Assembly (NCBI GenBank): GCA_030015575.1
Contig: CM057338.1
Location: forward strand, 831,598,353-831,662,352
Direction: 5' to 3'
Origin: Agapanthus africanus
Lineage: Eukaryota; Streptophyta; Magnoliopsida; Asparagales; Amaryllidaceae
DNA: 64,000 bases
Shown here: positions 9,601 to 19,262 of the stretch, one piece after another
Position numbering within the stretch: position 1 is the stretch's first letter
Layout: each line of letters starts with the position of its first letter
The notes under the pieces: generated by a model
What the model was told of the DNA's origin: nothing
What the model saw: only the letters and a program-made list of their open reading frames with translations
The model's database searches: none
Program-made: the position numbers and the translations under genes

Positions 9601-11417
9601 TTCCTTTATAACGGCCCCTGTTGCATGATTGTACCACTCTTTATATACATTAAGAAGTCGTGGAGCGCAAGCCGGCGCACTGATAAAAAAACGAGAACCC
9701 GTGTTCAGGCGCATGAAGTGATGTAACGCGTTCTCCATCCCTTCTTCATTGGCAGCAGGTTCCAGTAAGAAAGCTTCCAAGGGTACCCCTTGATCATAGC
9801 CCAGTTGTTGGGCGAAACGATGCGGGTTATATCTCATGAAGATTGCCGCACCGCCCTGCCTGAAGACTAGGAAGCCCGGTCTAATAGAATACAAGTGGAA
9901 GGTCTCCCGGGCCGTCAAAACTGAAGCTCCATCCTTAAAGGAGTCCTGTAATGGTCGCACCACAGCGGTGGACGCTTTTCCAATGGTTAACACCTTGTCA
10001 ATGAAGGACATCCCGACTCCAACGGTGTGAGGGCGAAGCAGTAAACCCCTGGCGCTCCGTGGTGAAGGGGTCACGATTGATGCGCCAATCAACTGAATGA
10101 TGCGAGGGAAACCACACTTGTCAAAGAACGAGGGCCTTTTATGCATACCGAAGACACCCGCCGTGTGTAGCTCGAGCCACGATACAAAGTAATGCATCGA
10201 GAAGACCACGTGCAGTACCCCAGGCTCATTAGCATCCGCTGCTCGGCTGAGGCCATGATATAAGTGCGCCAAGCCGGCGATCCCAACGGCCACCTTTACC
10301 CCGATAGTCATCCGGTGGGCGGGGTAAAAAACAGAGGGCCGCATACGGTGAGAATGCATTGGAATCGCAAACCAACTCAGCCAAAGCCCAAGAAATCCTA
10401 AAAAGAAGGCCTCCTCGTCCATCTCGGGGGCTGCGACTTCCACAAAAGACATGGTTGGGGAGTTAGGAAGAAAAAAATCCTTTTGGTCTATTTCCGTCGC
10501 CGGCAGGTTATCCAAACCTAGACCGAAAGGGTCTTCAAGGGTGGCAAACTTGGCAGCTTCTGATGAGAGGACGCTTGGGCGAAGGAAACAAGCGATGAAA
10601 TCCTCAAAATTAACTCCTCGACTCCCATGCTCGATAAAAAGAGACTCGTAGATGTTCAACACCTTGATCAGGCTTGGGAATTGGTGTTGAACAGCGTTTT
10701 CCGGCGTGATCCCCCTTACCACCGGCTTAGCAACGAAGACGTACTCATCTGTCGGGAGCAGCTCTTCATAGTGTTCCCCATGACTGGTAAGCCGGATACC
10801 TCCGTGAACTCCTCCAAAGAGATGGACACTTCCCGATCCATGGCAAGGAAAGTGTGGGTAGGAATATTCCACTGCTCCAGGAAAGCCTTGAACCACCAGG
10901 TAGGGAGCGTGGGATACTGGAAGAGAGAGACGTAGATTGCGGTATACAATCCTAATCTTATCAACCGCGACTTCTTCGTCGACAGGATATACCGGGCCCA
11001 CGGCAGATAACCGATTGGGTGGCGGGGGATCAGACCGATATTATATGATTGCCCCCATGGTCGCGCCTCACCTTGACAGATACGGCGTCCTAGGATGTCC
11101 AAAACCATGGGACGCTGAACCGGTATCGCATCTATGGCGGGATGTAGAAAGCCCTTCGATGTCCAATCCACCAACTCCACGGCATACTGCACCGAGGGTG
11201 GGGTAGCATAGTGAATCGCCGTGATGGGCTCGGACGGCACTGCGCATGTGAAGCTGCGTCGACCCATAATGATCTGGTTATACCACGACCCCCAAAGGTG
11301 GAGACTCTTGTACTCTGGGTCGTATTCTCTAATCATGGCCAGGACTTCACGATCCAAGGGCGCTTCGGGAAATCCCTCCTCTGAACGAGCAAACGGGAAT
11401 GAGGTGTCGAGAGACAT
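6616..11417 (-). pseudogene. Antisense spliced ORF of the Tat element (plant-mobile-domain-like N-terminus, coiled-coil C-terminus)
   Basis: A minus-strand gene with at least eight exons: 11417-9093, 9010-8930, 8856-8479, 8407-7898, 7820-7716, 7637-7554, 7476-7402 and 7325-6616. Splice sites are GT-AG and phases fit. The N-terminal ~500 residues resemble the large globular proteins encoded antisense in Tat elements and relatives of the plant mobile domain (for example MDREVSISLEEFTEVSGLPV). A basic KVAVKRKSIPRAPR stretch followed by QKKKK could be a nuclear signal. Acidic low-complexity exons follow, then a long coiled coil (SSSETARLRAEVEANAAEV onwards) ending MPPPQ. Lesions: a frameshift near 10,780, a stop early in exon 7 if the acceptor is right, and an in-frame TAA at 7009-7011. 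Function of this family is unknown. The start is the ATG just after a TTGCAG acceptor-like site, so a 5' untranslated exon inside the LTR is possible. Confidence 0.72.
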
Positions 11418-11725
11418 GATCGCTGCAAGTGAACAGAAATTAGCCGTTAGTGTTGCAATTCCAACGCTTAGCGTTTAAGAAAAAAAATGCATTAATTAAT
11501 CAATTAAATTAAAAATTAATTTAATTAAAATTAATTAATTGCACCACACAGCAGTGCAGTGGGTAGGAGACCGAAGGGGGACCCACAAAATCTGGATGAC
11601 AATATGTCAGTTAATAAGACAACCTCATCATTGGATGAGATTGTCAGTTGGTCCCCAGGAAAACATTCCCATTAATAAAAAAAAGGAGGGAAAATCCCTA
11701 GAGACAAGGAGAAAATCTCCTCTTT

Positions 11726-13480
11726 CAGAGCAAAGCTCTGTCACAGAGTGACACTTGTCAAACTCTGGTCTCAGGGAAATAAGATTCTTTAAAAAAGTAT
11801 AGCTCTATGGTAATAATGGAAAGGTCCATCAGAAAATGTTTACACCTAAAAGAATTTAAAAAAATTTGGAATCTTGAAAAATCCATGAAAAACTTATGAA
11901 AATTTCTTCATTTTTCAGATCTAAAAGATCTACAGATGATTCAAAGAGCAAAGCTCTGTCCATAGGTTAGAACCCATGAACAAGATCTCTGCAGATCTAT
12001 AAGTTTTTTAGAGCAAAGCTCTGTTTATGAAACCCCAGTGGGGATCTCTTTAGATCAAAAGATCTGTAAGAGCAAAGCTCTTTGGTTAAGGTTAATTTAA
12101 GTTAATTTGATTTAAATTAATTTTACCTAAAGTTTCTAACTTTGGAAATGAGCAAAGCTCTAAAATTCTCAAGCAAGAGCAAAGCTCTGGTAATTAAAAT
12201 CTTGAAGATGGTGAAGATTTTTTAAAGGCCAAGAGTCCTATTTATAAGGCGCTTGCGCCCCTTCAGCTCACCCTTTGATCCAACGATCAGGGGATTGCCA
12301 CCGCTGCACTCACGTGTGTGCCACGTGAGCGCAACGGTGGGGGGGCATTTGTTTCCCCCAATCAGAGCAAAGCTCTGCTGGAAATTCAAAATTCAAATTT
12401 TAAAGCAACGCTTCAAATCCCGGGCGCAACGCGCCACGTGTCAGGCGCAGACGCATCAGCGCAGCACCCAAGAAGGCGCGCCCAATCAGAGCAAAGCTCT
12501 ATTTAAAGCAAAATTAAATGAAGCAACGCTTCAGTTGCGCAAGTACTGCGCTGCGCGACGCGTGTCAGCGCAGATGCGCTGCGCTGTGCGCTGCGCGACA
12601 CGTGTCACGCGCTGGGGCATTTGCGCCAAACAGAATAAAGATCTTAAAGAAATCTTTCTTTTCTTATTAAAACAAGAAGATTTCCTTCTGTAAAACAGAA
12701 GCCCTTGGATCAAAGATCCAACGGTGGGGAAAATTTCCCAAATCACTCAGAGAAAGATCTCTTTAACAAATTTAACTAATTTATGGGCACTATAAAAAGG
12801 ACCCTAGGCCTCAATTCAAAGGCATCAACATTTTCTTAAAAAAAGAGAAGGGAAAGAGAACTCTGAAGAATTCCTCAAGAACAAAAAGGTAAAAAAAAAA
12901 CTTTTAGAAGAAAGAGAAAGTTCTCTCATGAACAGATCATAGATCTAAAAACAAGATCAATGATCTTTAATAAAAAAATAATAATAATAAAATAGTGCTT
13001 TGCACTTTTATGAACCTTTGGTTCTTTGAGATAAGAAAAACAAAAAAAACTTATCTTTTCTTTGATCTAAATTAGATCAAGAAATTAAATAGTGCTTTGC
13101 ACTTCTGTTCTTGAATCTAAAAGATTCTTAGTGCTTTGCACTTCCAAACTGCGCTGTCGCGCTCTTGAAATAGAGCTTTGCTCTCTGGAATTGGCGCAAC
13201 TCACCAAGGTACGCCACGTGTCAGCAGTGCAAGCGCAGCGCACTAGCGCAGCACACTGCGCTTGCATGACACGTGTCGTCATCACAAGCGCTTGCGCTCC
13301 CTGATTGGCGTAAAGCGTCTGACAAATGCAATGCATTTTTTAAAGGGCCAGGCCCAAATCAAAAAGACCTAATAGGCCTCAATAAATTGCAAAGCAATAA
13401 AAGGGCAGAGCCCAAATAAAATTGGTGCCCTGCATCATTCATAAATGAGCAAAGCCCAAGATAAATTGATGCTTTGCATC
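11726..13480. repeat. Dispersed mini-hairpins built on GCAAAGC/GCTTTGC
   Basis: At least nine palindromes of the form stem-AAA-stem or stem-TTT-stem occur. CAGAGC-AAA-GCTCTG is at 11,726-11,740. GAGCAAAGCTC recurs near 11,945, 12,010, 12,068, 12,148, 12,175, 12,363 and 12,486, and inverted near 13,170. AGTGC-TTT-GCACT is near 12,994, 13,091 and 13,131, GATGC-TTT-GCATC near 13,467, and ATTGC-AAA-GCAAT near 13,385. Related AAGC-AAC-GCTT and GGCGC-TT-GCGCC forms also occur. The outer stem bases differ but always pair. Confidence 0.8.
12791..12798 (+). promoter_or_regulatory. TATA box of the Tat LTR
   Basis: TATAAAAA preceded by a GC-containing U3 and followed by ACCCTAGGCC. By plant TATA spacing, transcription would start near 12,820-12,830, which would place U3 to the left and R/U5 to the right. 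Confidence 0.55.
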
Positions 13481-13649
13481 CTTCATGGGTAGAGCCCAAA
13501 TAAAAATAAAAAGAGATGCAAATCAAAAGCAAATAAATTTTGAGCATTTCCAACTGGACTTAGCCCAATTTTGGCCGTAAGTCCTCAAATTAAATTGATT
13601 GAGCAAGATTGCTCTCTTAAATCAATTTACCTCCGGTTCGAGGGTACAT

Positions 13650-14774
13650 CTCCGAACTCCTCTGATACCCATCGTTGTAATCCTTTAACGACGTCAGAGA
13701 GGTGACGGGTCCCGACGACTACACATCAACATGGACTGCGGGGTCCTTAAACTCGTGGACCGAAACGTCCTTAAACTAATATTTGTCCCAAAATGGGACT
13801 GATGGACCGAAATGTCCTTAAACTAATATTGGACCGAAATGTCCTTAAACTAATATTGGACCGAAATGTCCTTAAACTAATGATGGACCACCACGTCCCT
13901 AAACTGGCGATGGACCGAAATGTCCTTAAACTAATGACGGACCACCACGTCCCTAAATTGGAATACAGACCACCACGTCCCTAAACTGGCAATGGACCCC
14001 CATGTCCCTAAACTGGAACACGGACCACTACGTCCATAAACTGGAACAATAGAGCCTCCAAATGCTCTTTTGTCGGATCTAAACGATCCCGTTTAAGTTG
14101 ATCTTAGCCCCAAACACGGCTAACGTATCCTTAAACATTCAAACGGACTATAAAACTCCAAATCGACTTTGGTTCAAGGGTACATCTCTGAACTCCTCTG
14201 ACACCTATCGTTGTAATCCTTCAACGACGTCAGAGAGGTGATGAGTCCCGACAGCCATATATTAAATGGATCACCACGTTAAGTTGATCTTAGTCTCAAA
14301 TCAGACTAACGTATCCTTAACGAACGTTTAAGTTGATCTTAGCCTCAATACGGCTAACGTGTCCTTAAACTAAAAACACCAAACCCAAATCTAAGTAAAT
14401 GCGGATTTGGACTAATCCACGTCCTACGGGCGACGGCATTATTCAGTCTCTGTATACAATCCACGGGCAACCACAAACAAAACAAACACACATGACACGA
14501 AGTGAAATTCTGGAGAAGGAGAAAGTTGCTGCCGCGATGCGGTAGCGTAATTAACTGCAGGGGCTTGCGCCTGCAGGGAAGAGCGCCCCCACAATCAAAA
14601 ACCCCTCTAGCGAGGGGGAATCTGACGAAGTCTGCTACATCGGCCGCATCCGTTTAAACCTCCGATACACGGTGCCATAAATCAACTTGGCATCTTCGGA
14701 GAGATGGACGGGTAAAACCATATAGTATCTGCCCCGAATCTCAGGCCTAGACGTCCTAACGTCGTCGCCGTCTT
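13650..14774 (+). mobile_element. Fragment of a second Tat-family copy (spacer region)
   Basis: About a dozen units of GGAC-(cgaaat or caccac)-GTCC followed by CTTAAACTA or CCTAAACT lie at 13,740-14,050, the same unit found behind pol at 3565. A segment with TACATCTCCGAACTCCTCTG and CGTTGTAATCC is present at about 13,645-13,720 and again at 14,170-14,255. Between 14,090 and 14,370 TTAGCC/GGCTAA and TTAGTC/GACTAA hairpins alternate. Near 14,640-14,760 the minus strand reads GRYYMVLPVHLSEDAKLIYG, plausibly a protein-coding remnant. The fragment ends abruptly at the copia piece near 14,775. Confidence 0.6.
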
Positions 14775-15648
14775 TCGGAGGGGAACAAGTGGGAGCAATG
14801 GAAAGATGTGCAAGCTGCTTACATTAATCTACGGATTAAAGCAGGTATTGTGGAGTTGGAACATCTGTTGTGATATGGTAGTCAAAGAGTTTAACTTCAT
14901 CAAAAACGTAGATGAACCTTGTATATACAAGAAGGTTGTAGAGAGTAAGGTTGTCTTCCTCGTATTGTACGTGGATGACATACTCTTGATAAGAAATTAT
15001 GTTCCTATGCTACACTCGGTCAAGCTCTTCTTATCACAAAGGTTCTCTATGAAGGATTTGGGTGATGCCTCTTACATCCTGGGGAGAATCACCGGACAGC
15101 TGTGAAGAATATTCTTAAGTACTTGAGAAGGACTAAAGAAATGTTCTTGGTGTATGGTAACGGTGAACTCCAGATAGAGTCATTTACCGATTCGAGCTTC
15201 CAAAGTGATAAGGTCGACTGAAAGTCAGTCTCGGGTTTTGTCTTTACCCTCAGTAGAGGGACGGTATGTTGGAAGTGTTCCAAGCTAGATACCGTAGCAA
15301 ACTCGACAATGAAGGCTGAATACATCGCTACCAACGATGCTGCCAAAGACGCTGTCTGGATGAAGAAGTTCATGAGATGAACTTAGTGAGGTTCCTACCA
15401 TTAAGCATCCAATACTTGTATTGTGATAACAATGGAGCTGTGGCTTTGGCCTAGGAACCCTGGTCCCATCAGTGATCCAGACATATTCTTAGGCGGTATC
15501 ACCTGATCAGAGAGATAGTTGATCTCTGGGAGATCGATGTCAGGAGAGTTGACACAAAGAATAACACGGCGGATCCACTCACGATGGCCATTTGAGAGAC
15601 TTTTCGGGATGTTGGGTATGAGATACTACAACAATTGGCCTCAGTGCA
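14775..15648 (+). pseudogene. Ty1/copia RT C-terminus and RNase H remnant
   Basis: The segment encodes the last part of a copia RT: KMCKLLTLIYGLKQ, DEPCIYKKV, the intact active-site box VLYVDDILLI, FSMKDLGDASYILG. RNase H follows with interruptions: FTDSSFQSDK, KSVSGFVFTLSRGTVCWK, NSTMKAEYIATNDAAKDAVW, CDNNGAVALA, RRYHLIREI, and a RVDTKNNTADPLT tail. Several internal stops and a deletion between the RT and RNase H (near 15,105) show decay. It belongs to the same LTR family as the copia element at 55.7 kb, judged from the LTR behind it. Confidence 0.85.
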
Positions 15649-15998
15649 AGTGGGAGATTGTTAGTTATATGTATGCCCTAAAGGCCATTATTGTACATGA
15701 TTGTATATTATAATGGATGCTTGGACATATATAGAGAGGAATTTCTTGCTCGAAATGATAGTATGCTACCTGGTTGCTCTTTATCTTAACATGTACACTT
15801 GTATCATTATACAGTTTCTCCGTTATATGTTGATAAAGCCCTTAGGATGTGTACTTAACTACCAGGACTATGATGCAGACATACTAGTGGGGCTAGGATA
15901 GTCCACAAGTACATCCTTTAATTGTTCCTAGTCGAGGGAGTATCGAGACAGGGCATCGATATTCCAGAGTAGACTAGTGTGTACGTTTCTTAGTCGGG
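15649..15998 (+). repeat. Polypurine tract and truncated 3' LTR of the copia element
   Basis: AGTGGGAGA (15,649-15,657) is a copia polypurine tract. The LTR starts directly after it with TGTTAGTTATATG at 15,659. It aligns by eye with the start of the LTR at 55,714 (CCCTA(A/G)AGGCCATTATTGTA, then AGAGTAGACTAGTGT). Similarity ends near 15,998, so only about 340 bp of a ~2-kb LTR survive. The break marks the left edge of the next, Tat-type fragment. Confidence 0.8.
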
Positions 15999-16279
15999 CC
16001 ACCCGACGGTGAGGATTGGCCTGTGCTTGTACAGTGGCACAGGGCCGACTGCCCACGGGTGAAGCGGTCGTCCTCTTCCGAGGCGAGGGCGGTGTCTATG
16101 TGGGAGCCGATCCAACGGGCCGATGTTTTGCTTTCTGAGCAGGCCCTCAGTTGAGCCGGGCTCAGCCCCGCTCGATTCGTGGGTAAGTTAGGAGCCTAGC
16201 CGACCTATCTAGACTTGCATATTTTTCTTCTGTTGTTTCTGGCGTCACTAACTCCCTTTGTGTATTTTCCTTTTTGCAG

Positions 16280-17440
16280 AACCGATGGACCGATCCAAAT
16301 TCTTGGCTGCCATAGCCGTGAAGAAGGGGAGGAAGACCGGGGGCGCTGACTCGTCCCTCCCCGCTCCGAGCCCTGCCCCAAAGGCGGTCGCACCGGCCAG
16401 GCCTTCCACCACGCCCCGGGCTTCGGAGACCAGCCGTGGGGAGAGTCACAAACACGCTCGGGAACCGAAGCCCCGGTTGAAGGAGGTGGAGGATGAGACC
16501 GACCCCCCCGAGCTCCCCCTCAAGAGGTACAAGAGGACGGTATCCCGATCTCCGTCCTCCCCAATCTTCGTGCAGGAAGGGGACGTATGTTTTGAGGTGC
16601 CCTCGGGGATTTCTATTGCCGATAGCTTGCTTTCGAAGATGGAACGATCGGCCGGGGGCAAAATTCCCCGGGGGACCCTCAAGGCCCAAAGTTGCCGCCA
16701 TCGCTCAGGAGGCTGTTCAGGTCCGTATCCGCTTTCCGTTTAGGTTTTCGTCAAGCGATTTTTCCTTGGATCGGATGCTTTTTAACCCCTTCTCTTATCT
16801 TTCTCAGGTCCTCCAGCACTGCGCCCTCATCGCCAACATGGAGCACAAGAAGATTGCCCCGGCGATGCAGAAGGCGGGAGAGTCTTCCTCACGGAAGGAC
16901 GATCTACGGCAGGCGAAGGAGAAGATCGCCGCCCTCGAAACTCGGGTGGCCGCCGGGGATGTGGTGAACTCCAAATGCAAGGAGTCCATTCTCCTTCTGA
17001 AGGAATCCAACAAGGCCGTCCAGGCTAAGTTGGAGGAGGCCAAGGTGCTGAACTCCACGATGAAGAAGTCGCTTAACGCCTGCAAGAGGGAGACCGAGAC
17101 GGCGAAGGAAGCAGTGAAGATAGCCGACCTCCGGGCTGTGAGGTCGGTGGAAAGGTACAAGACGTCGGACCAGTTCTATGCCGACCTTGCCGATGCCTCG
17201 GCCATTGTCTGGCATCAGGCTCTCGATGCCGCCAAGGCGTTGATGCCGGGGTTTGCCGACGGCGAGCTCCGGCTCGAGTACCCCCTCCCCGAGGATGAGC
17301 CACAGGGGGATGCCGCCGGAAGTGCCGCCGGGGGAGAGGCTCCCAGTGGGAGTGCTGGAGATAAGGCCCCGGATCTCAGCGCCGAAGCTCCTGGTGGGAG
17401 CGTCGACCCTAAAGCCACCGCCTCGGCTCCCGACGCCTAG
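16280..17440 (+). pseudogene. C-terminal exons of a Tat-type extra ORF, coiled coil
   Basis: Exon 16,280-16,720 begins after a TTTTTGCAG acceptor and exon 16,808-17,440 follows a TCTTTCTCAG acceptor; the intron is 87 bp with GT-AG ends and joins as EAVQ|VLQHCALIAN. The first exon encodes a proline-, serine- and basic-rich segment (MDRSKFLAAIAVKKGRK onwards). A frameshift lies near 16,660-16,680 in a G/C run, since the downstream frame (PKVAAIAQEAVQ) is the one that splices on. The second exon is a long coiled coil (AKEKIAALETRVAAGDVVN, KRETETAKEAVKIADLRAV) and an acidic, glycine- and alanine-rich tail ending PDA. The N-terminal part is missing. It corresponds in position and design to the C-terminus of the antisense ORF at 6616-11417. 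Molecular function unknown. Confidence 0.6.
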
Positions 17441-17899
17441 CAGATCGAGGTCCTCCCCGGTTCCGAGGCCTGAGCCTTTCTGCCTTCTCTTCTTTTCTTT
17501 TTTTAATCTTGTAAGCTTTCGGGCAATTTTGTAAGTCTGAGGAGCCCATAATATCTTTTGTAAAGACTCTCAGATTATGAATAAAGCCGTTTTGATTTTA
17601 TGTTTTCTTGTGTGAGCCTGTTAGCGTTTTCCTCGTATCGCAAGTCAGACCGTAGGTCGATGACCGGTCCTTTAGATGGCGATCGTGCGTCGAGTGAAAG
17701 CCAATTATTTTTCAAGTATACAAATACCGGTGTCTTCATGTCCCCAATTCGAGGTGACGATCGCTCACTTAAGATACATCGGTTGGCTCCTTCAAGTAGA
17801 AAGGTATAAATTTGCCCATTCCTTTGAGTTGGACCGGCGACCACTTCTCTTAGAGTAAGTTAGATAAAAGCTAAGTTTGAATTGGTCGGCATTGGCCGG

Positions 17900-18290
17900 G
17901 AAACAAAGCTGTTCGGTGGTTCTATGAGGGCCTCAGACCCTTAGCATAGATAGGTAGGAAGTTACCCGCTAAGGGTTAACCGAGCAGGGAAGCTGCTCGG
18001 TGGCCTCTTGGTGAGGGCTTCGATCTTTAGCGTAGATAAGTAAGAAGTTACCCGCTAAGGATGGACAGAGCAGGGAAGCTGCTTTGTGGCCTCTTGATGA
18101 GGGCTTCGATCCTTAGCATAGATGGGTAAGAGCTACCCGCTAAGGATAGACCGAGCAGGGAAGCTGCTCGGTGGCCTCTTGATGAAGGCTTTTGATTCTT
18201 GGCGCCGGTGGGTAGTAAACTACCAGCCAGGGATCGACCGAGTAGGGAAGCTGTTCGGTAGCCTCTTGATGAGGGCTTTTGATCCTTGGA
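17900..18290 (-). repeat. ~85-bp tandem repeats with two nested hairpins per unit
   Basis: Four clear units and one degenerate unit. Each contains ACCGAGCAG-ggaag-CTGCTCGGT (17,981; 18,149), changed coordinately to ACAGAGCAG/CTGCTTTGT at 18,067 and ACCGAGTAG/CTGTTCGGT at 18,236. A second hairpin has CCTTAGC...GCTAAGG outside and GGTA...TACC inside, changed in one unit to CTTGGC...GCCAGG and GGGTAG...CTACC. The loops stay nearly constant. The block lies between the LTR/primer site and the antisense ORF. Confidence 0.8.
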
Positions 18291-18359
18291 TCGTCGCGGT
18301 GATCACGCGCCATGAATTCAAGATCGGAAGATCAACTTTCGATGAGTGGAATTTTCGGT

Positions 18360-18378
18360 TCCCACAGACGGTGCCAAC
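18360..18378 (-). other. Primer-binding region of the minus-strand Tat-type element
   Basis: On the minus strand the LTR end is followed at once by GTTGGCACCGTCTGTGGGAA. The TTGGC(A/G)CCGTCTGTGGGAA signature sits directly behind the 5' LTR in many plant Tat-lineage elements (recalled family knowledge). This sets the LTR boundary at 18,379. Confidence 0.6.
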
Positions 18379-19192
18379 TGATGGAGGTCAGGATCTCCTT
18401 CAGATGTTGTCCTCGGTCGATCTGTCACGAGCGTCGATGAACGGCTGAGATTGGGTTTGAGGGTTGCCTCCTGGAGCATGTGGATCTCAGTGGGCTTGAT
18501 TTGGTATGAGGCCGAGCTACCTGCAAAGAAGTTTCGGGGTGGTTGTGGCACCGTGGACCCTTCGACGATCAAGTTAGCCGAGGTATTTGGGTAGAGTAGC
18601 GGCCTATTGGAGTAAAATTGCGTTACCTGAGTCGTCTGCGATAGGAGTTTATATAGCGGTCGCCATGGGCTAGCTGGCGCGAGATCCTCGCTGGCCATTA
18701 CGCCCCTGGCGTTACACCCGCGTGAATGGCAGGATCCTCCATTAATGCTGAGATACGCTCGTTAATGGGGGATGCGACGGCATGGAACGCGGGATCGTAG
18801 GGCGGCGGATATCTCGCGTCTGGCGAGATTCGCGGAGACATGGCAGAAGTGCCAGTGATCTGCGTCTTAGGTCACCTGATAAAACCGAGGAGGCCTGGCT
18901 CGGCGAGAGGCCTAAAAGCGGGCGGGAGTCCGAGCTAGTTCGGTTCTGTGATAGCTCAGAAGCGGAGGGCCGAGGAGCTCGGCGTATAGGAGGGCTCGGA
19001 GACGAGCCAATTTTCATTTACATGGCGAGCATAGGAATGTTCAGGGAATCCTCAGAGGTCGGGTCCAGGCAGTGGGACGATAGTCTGGGGGACGCCTCTA
19101 ATGTGTGGTTCTTGCCATATTTCCGTGTGCCTCGGGACAGGCCATCTGCCACGTGTCATGATCTGCGGAGTTCCCACTTATGAGCATCATCA
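18379..19192 (-). repeat. LTR of the minus-strand Tat-type element (814 bp)
   Basis: On the + strand it starts TGATGGAGGTCAGG and ends GAGCATCATCA, so both ends carry the inverted TGATG/CATCA termini expected of an LTR. The minus strand has a TATA box at about 18,650. The small ORFs inside are not considered genes. It lies directly against the last internal bases of a chromovirus-like element, so it inserted there. Confidence 0.65.
18647..18657 (-). promoter_or_regulatory. TATA box in the minus-strand LTR
   Basis: Minus-strand GCTATATAAAC, located in the LTR with about 540 bp of presumptive U3 upstream and about 270 bp of R/U5 downstream before the LTR end at 18,379. The spacing suits an LTR promoter. 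Confidence 0.5.
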
Positions 19193-19197
19193 AGTAG

Positions 19198-19262
19198 TGT
19201 TGTTGTTCATTTGTTTTCGTTCTTTAATTTCGAGGACGAAATTTTTTGTAAGGAGGGTATGA
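19198..19262 (+). other. Chromovirus-type internal 3' end: hairpin and polypurine tract
   Basis: AATTTCG (19,226-19,232), AGGA, CGAAATT (19,237-19,243) forms a perfect 7-bp hairpin. It is followed by TAAGGAGGGTA (19,249-19,259), a polypurine tract, and then the LTR. The TTTCGAGGACGAAA signature before the 3' LTR is typical of plant Tekay/Del-type chromoviruses. All coding sequence of this element is lost; it was cut at 19,193 by the Tat-type insertion. Confidence 0.7.

Larger units (their letters stand above)
1..13650 (+). mobile_element. Ty3/gypsy Tat-lineage LTR retrotransposon, 3' part
   Basis: The window opens inside pol. Reading rightwards there is RT, RNase H, a second RNase H, integrase, a ~3-kb repeat-rich spacer, an antisense spliced ORF and a 3' LTR. 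A second RNase H between the RT-linked RNase H and integrase, plus an extra antisense ORF between integrase and the 3' LTR, is known for the Tat/Retand branch of plant Ty3/gypsy elements; that is the basis for the lineage call. The 5' LTR, gag and protease lie left of the window. The right edge is approximate: no target-site duplication could be matched, and similar spacer sequence from another copy follows. Four stops in pol and several lesions in the antisense ORF make this an inactive copy. Confidence 0.8.
11500..13650 (+). repeat. 3' LTR of the Tat element (approximate bounds)
   Basis: This non-coding block lies beyond the antisense ORF. It carries a TATA box on the + strand at 12,791, clusters of CACGTG-type motifs (for example GCCACGTGTCAG near 12,431 and 13,210), and purine-rich tracts near 11,570 and 11,680 that could be the polypurine tract. 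This fits U3-R-U5 of a 3' LTR. I could not identify a matching TG...CA pair or target duplication, so both ends are uncertain by a few hundred bases. Confidence 0.5.
15999..19192 (-). mobile_element. Minus-strand Tat-type fragment lacking gag and pol
   Basis: Read on the minus strand, the order is LTR (19,192-18,379), primer-binding region, hairpin repeat block (18,290-17,900), then an ORF running in the opposite (plus) direction (16,280-17,440). LTR and antisense coiled-coil ORF are arranged as in the Tat copy at the left of the window, but no gag, RT or integrase lies between. Either pol was deleted or this is a non-autonomous derivative. Its left end, including the other LTR, is missing. 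AGTAG (19,193-19,197) would be the target duplication but has no partner. Confidence 0.6.

Noticed and set aside
8497-9628. Plus-strand ORFs of 122-163 residues
   Set aside because: They are opposite-strand shadows of the spliced minus-strand ORF, whose frames show real splice sites and domain character.
13630-13650. GGTTCGAGGG as a tRNA B box
   Set aside because: No A box or acceptor stem at proper distance; the motif is part of a repeat segment recurring at 14,165.
13740-14050. CRISPR-like look of regularly spaced short direct repeats
   Set aside because: The genome is a plant nuclear genome; spacers are themselves repetitive and the units belong to a retrotransposon spacer.
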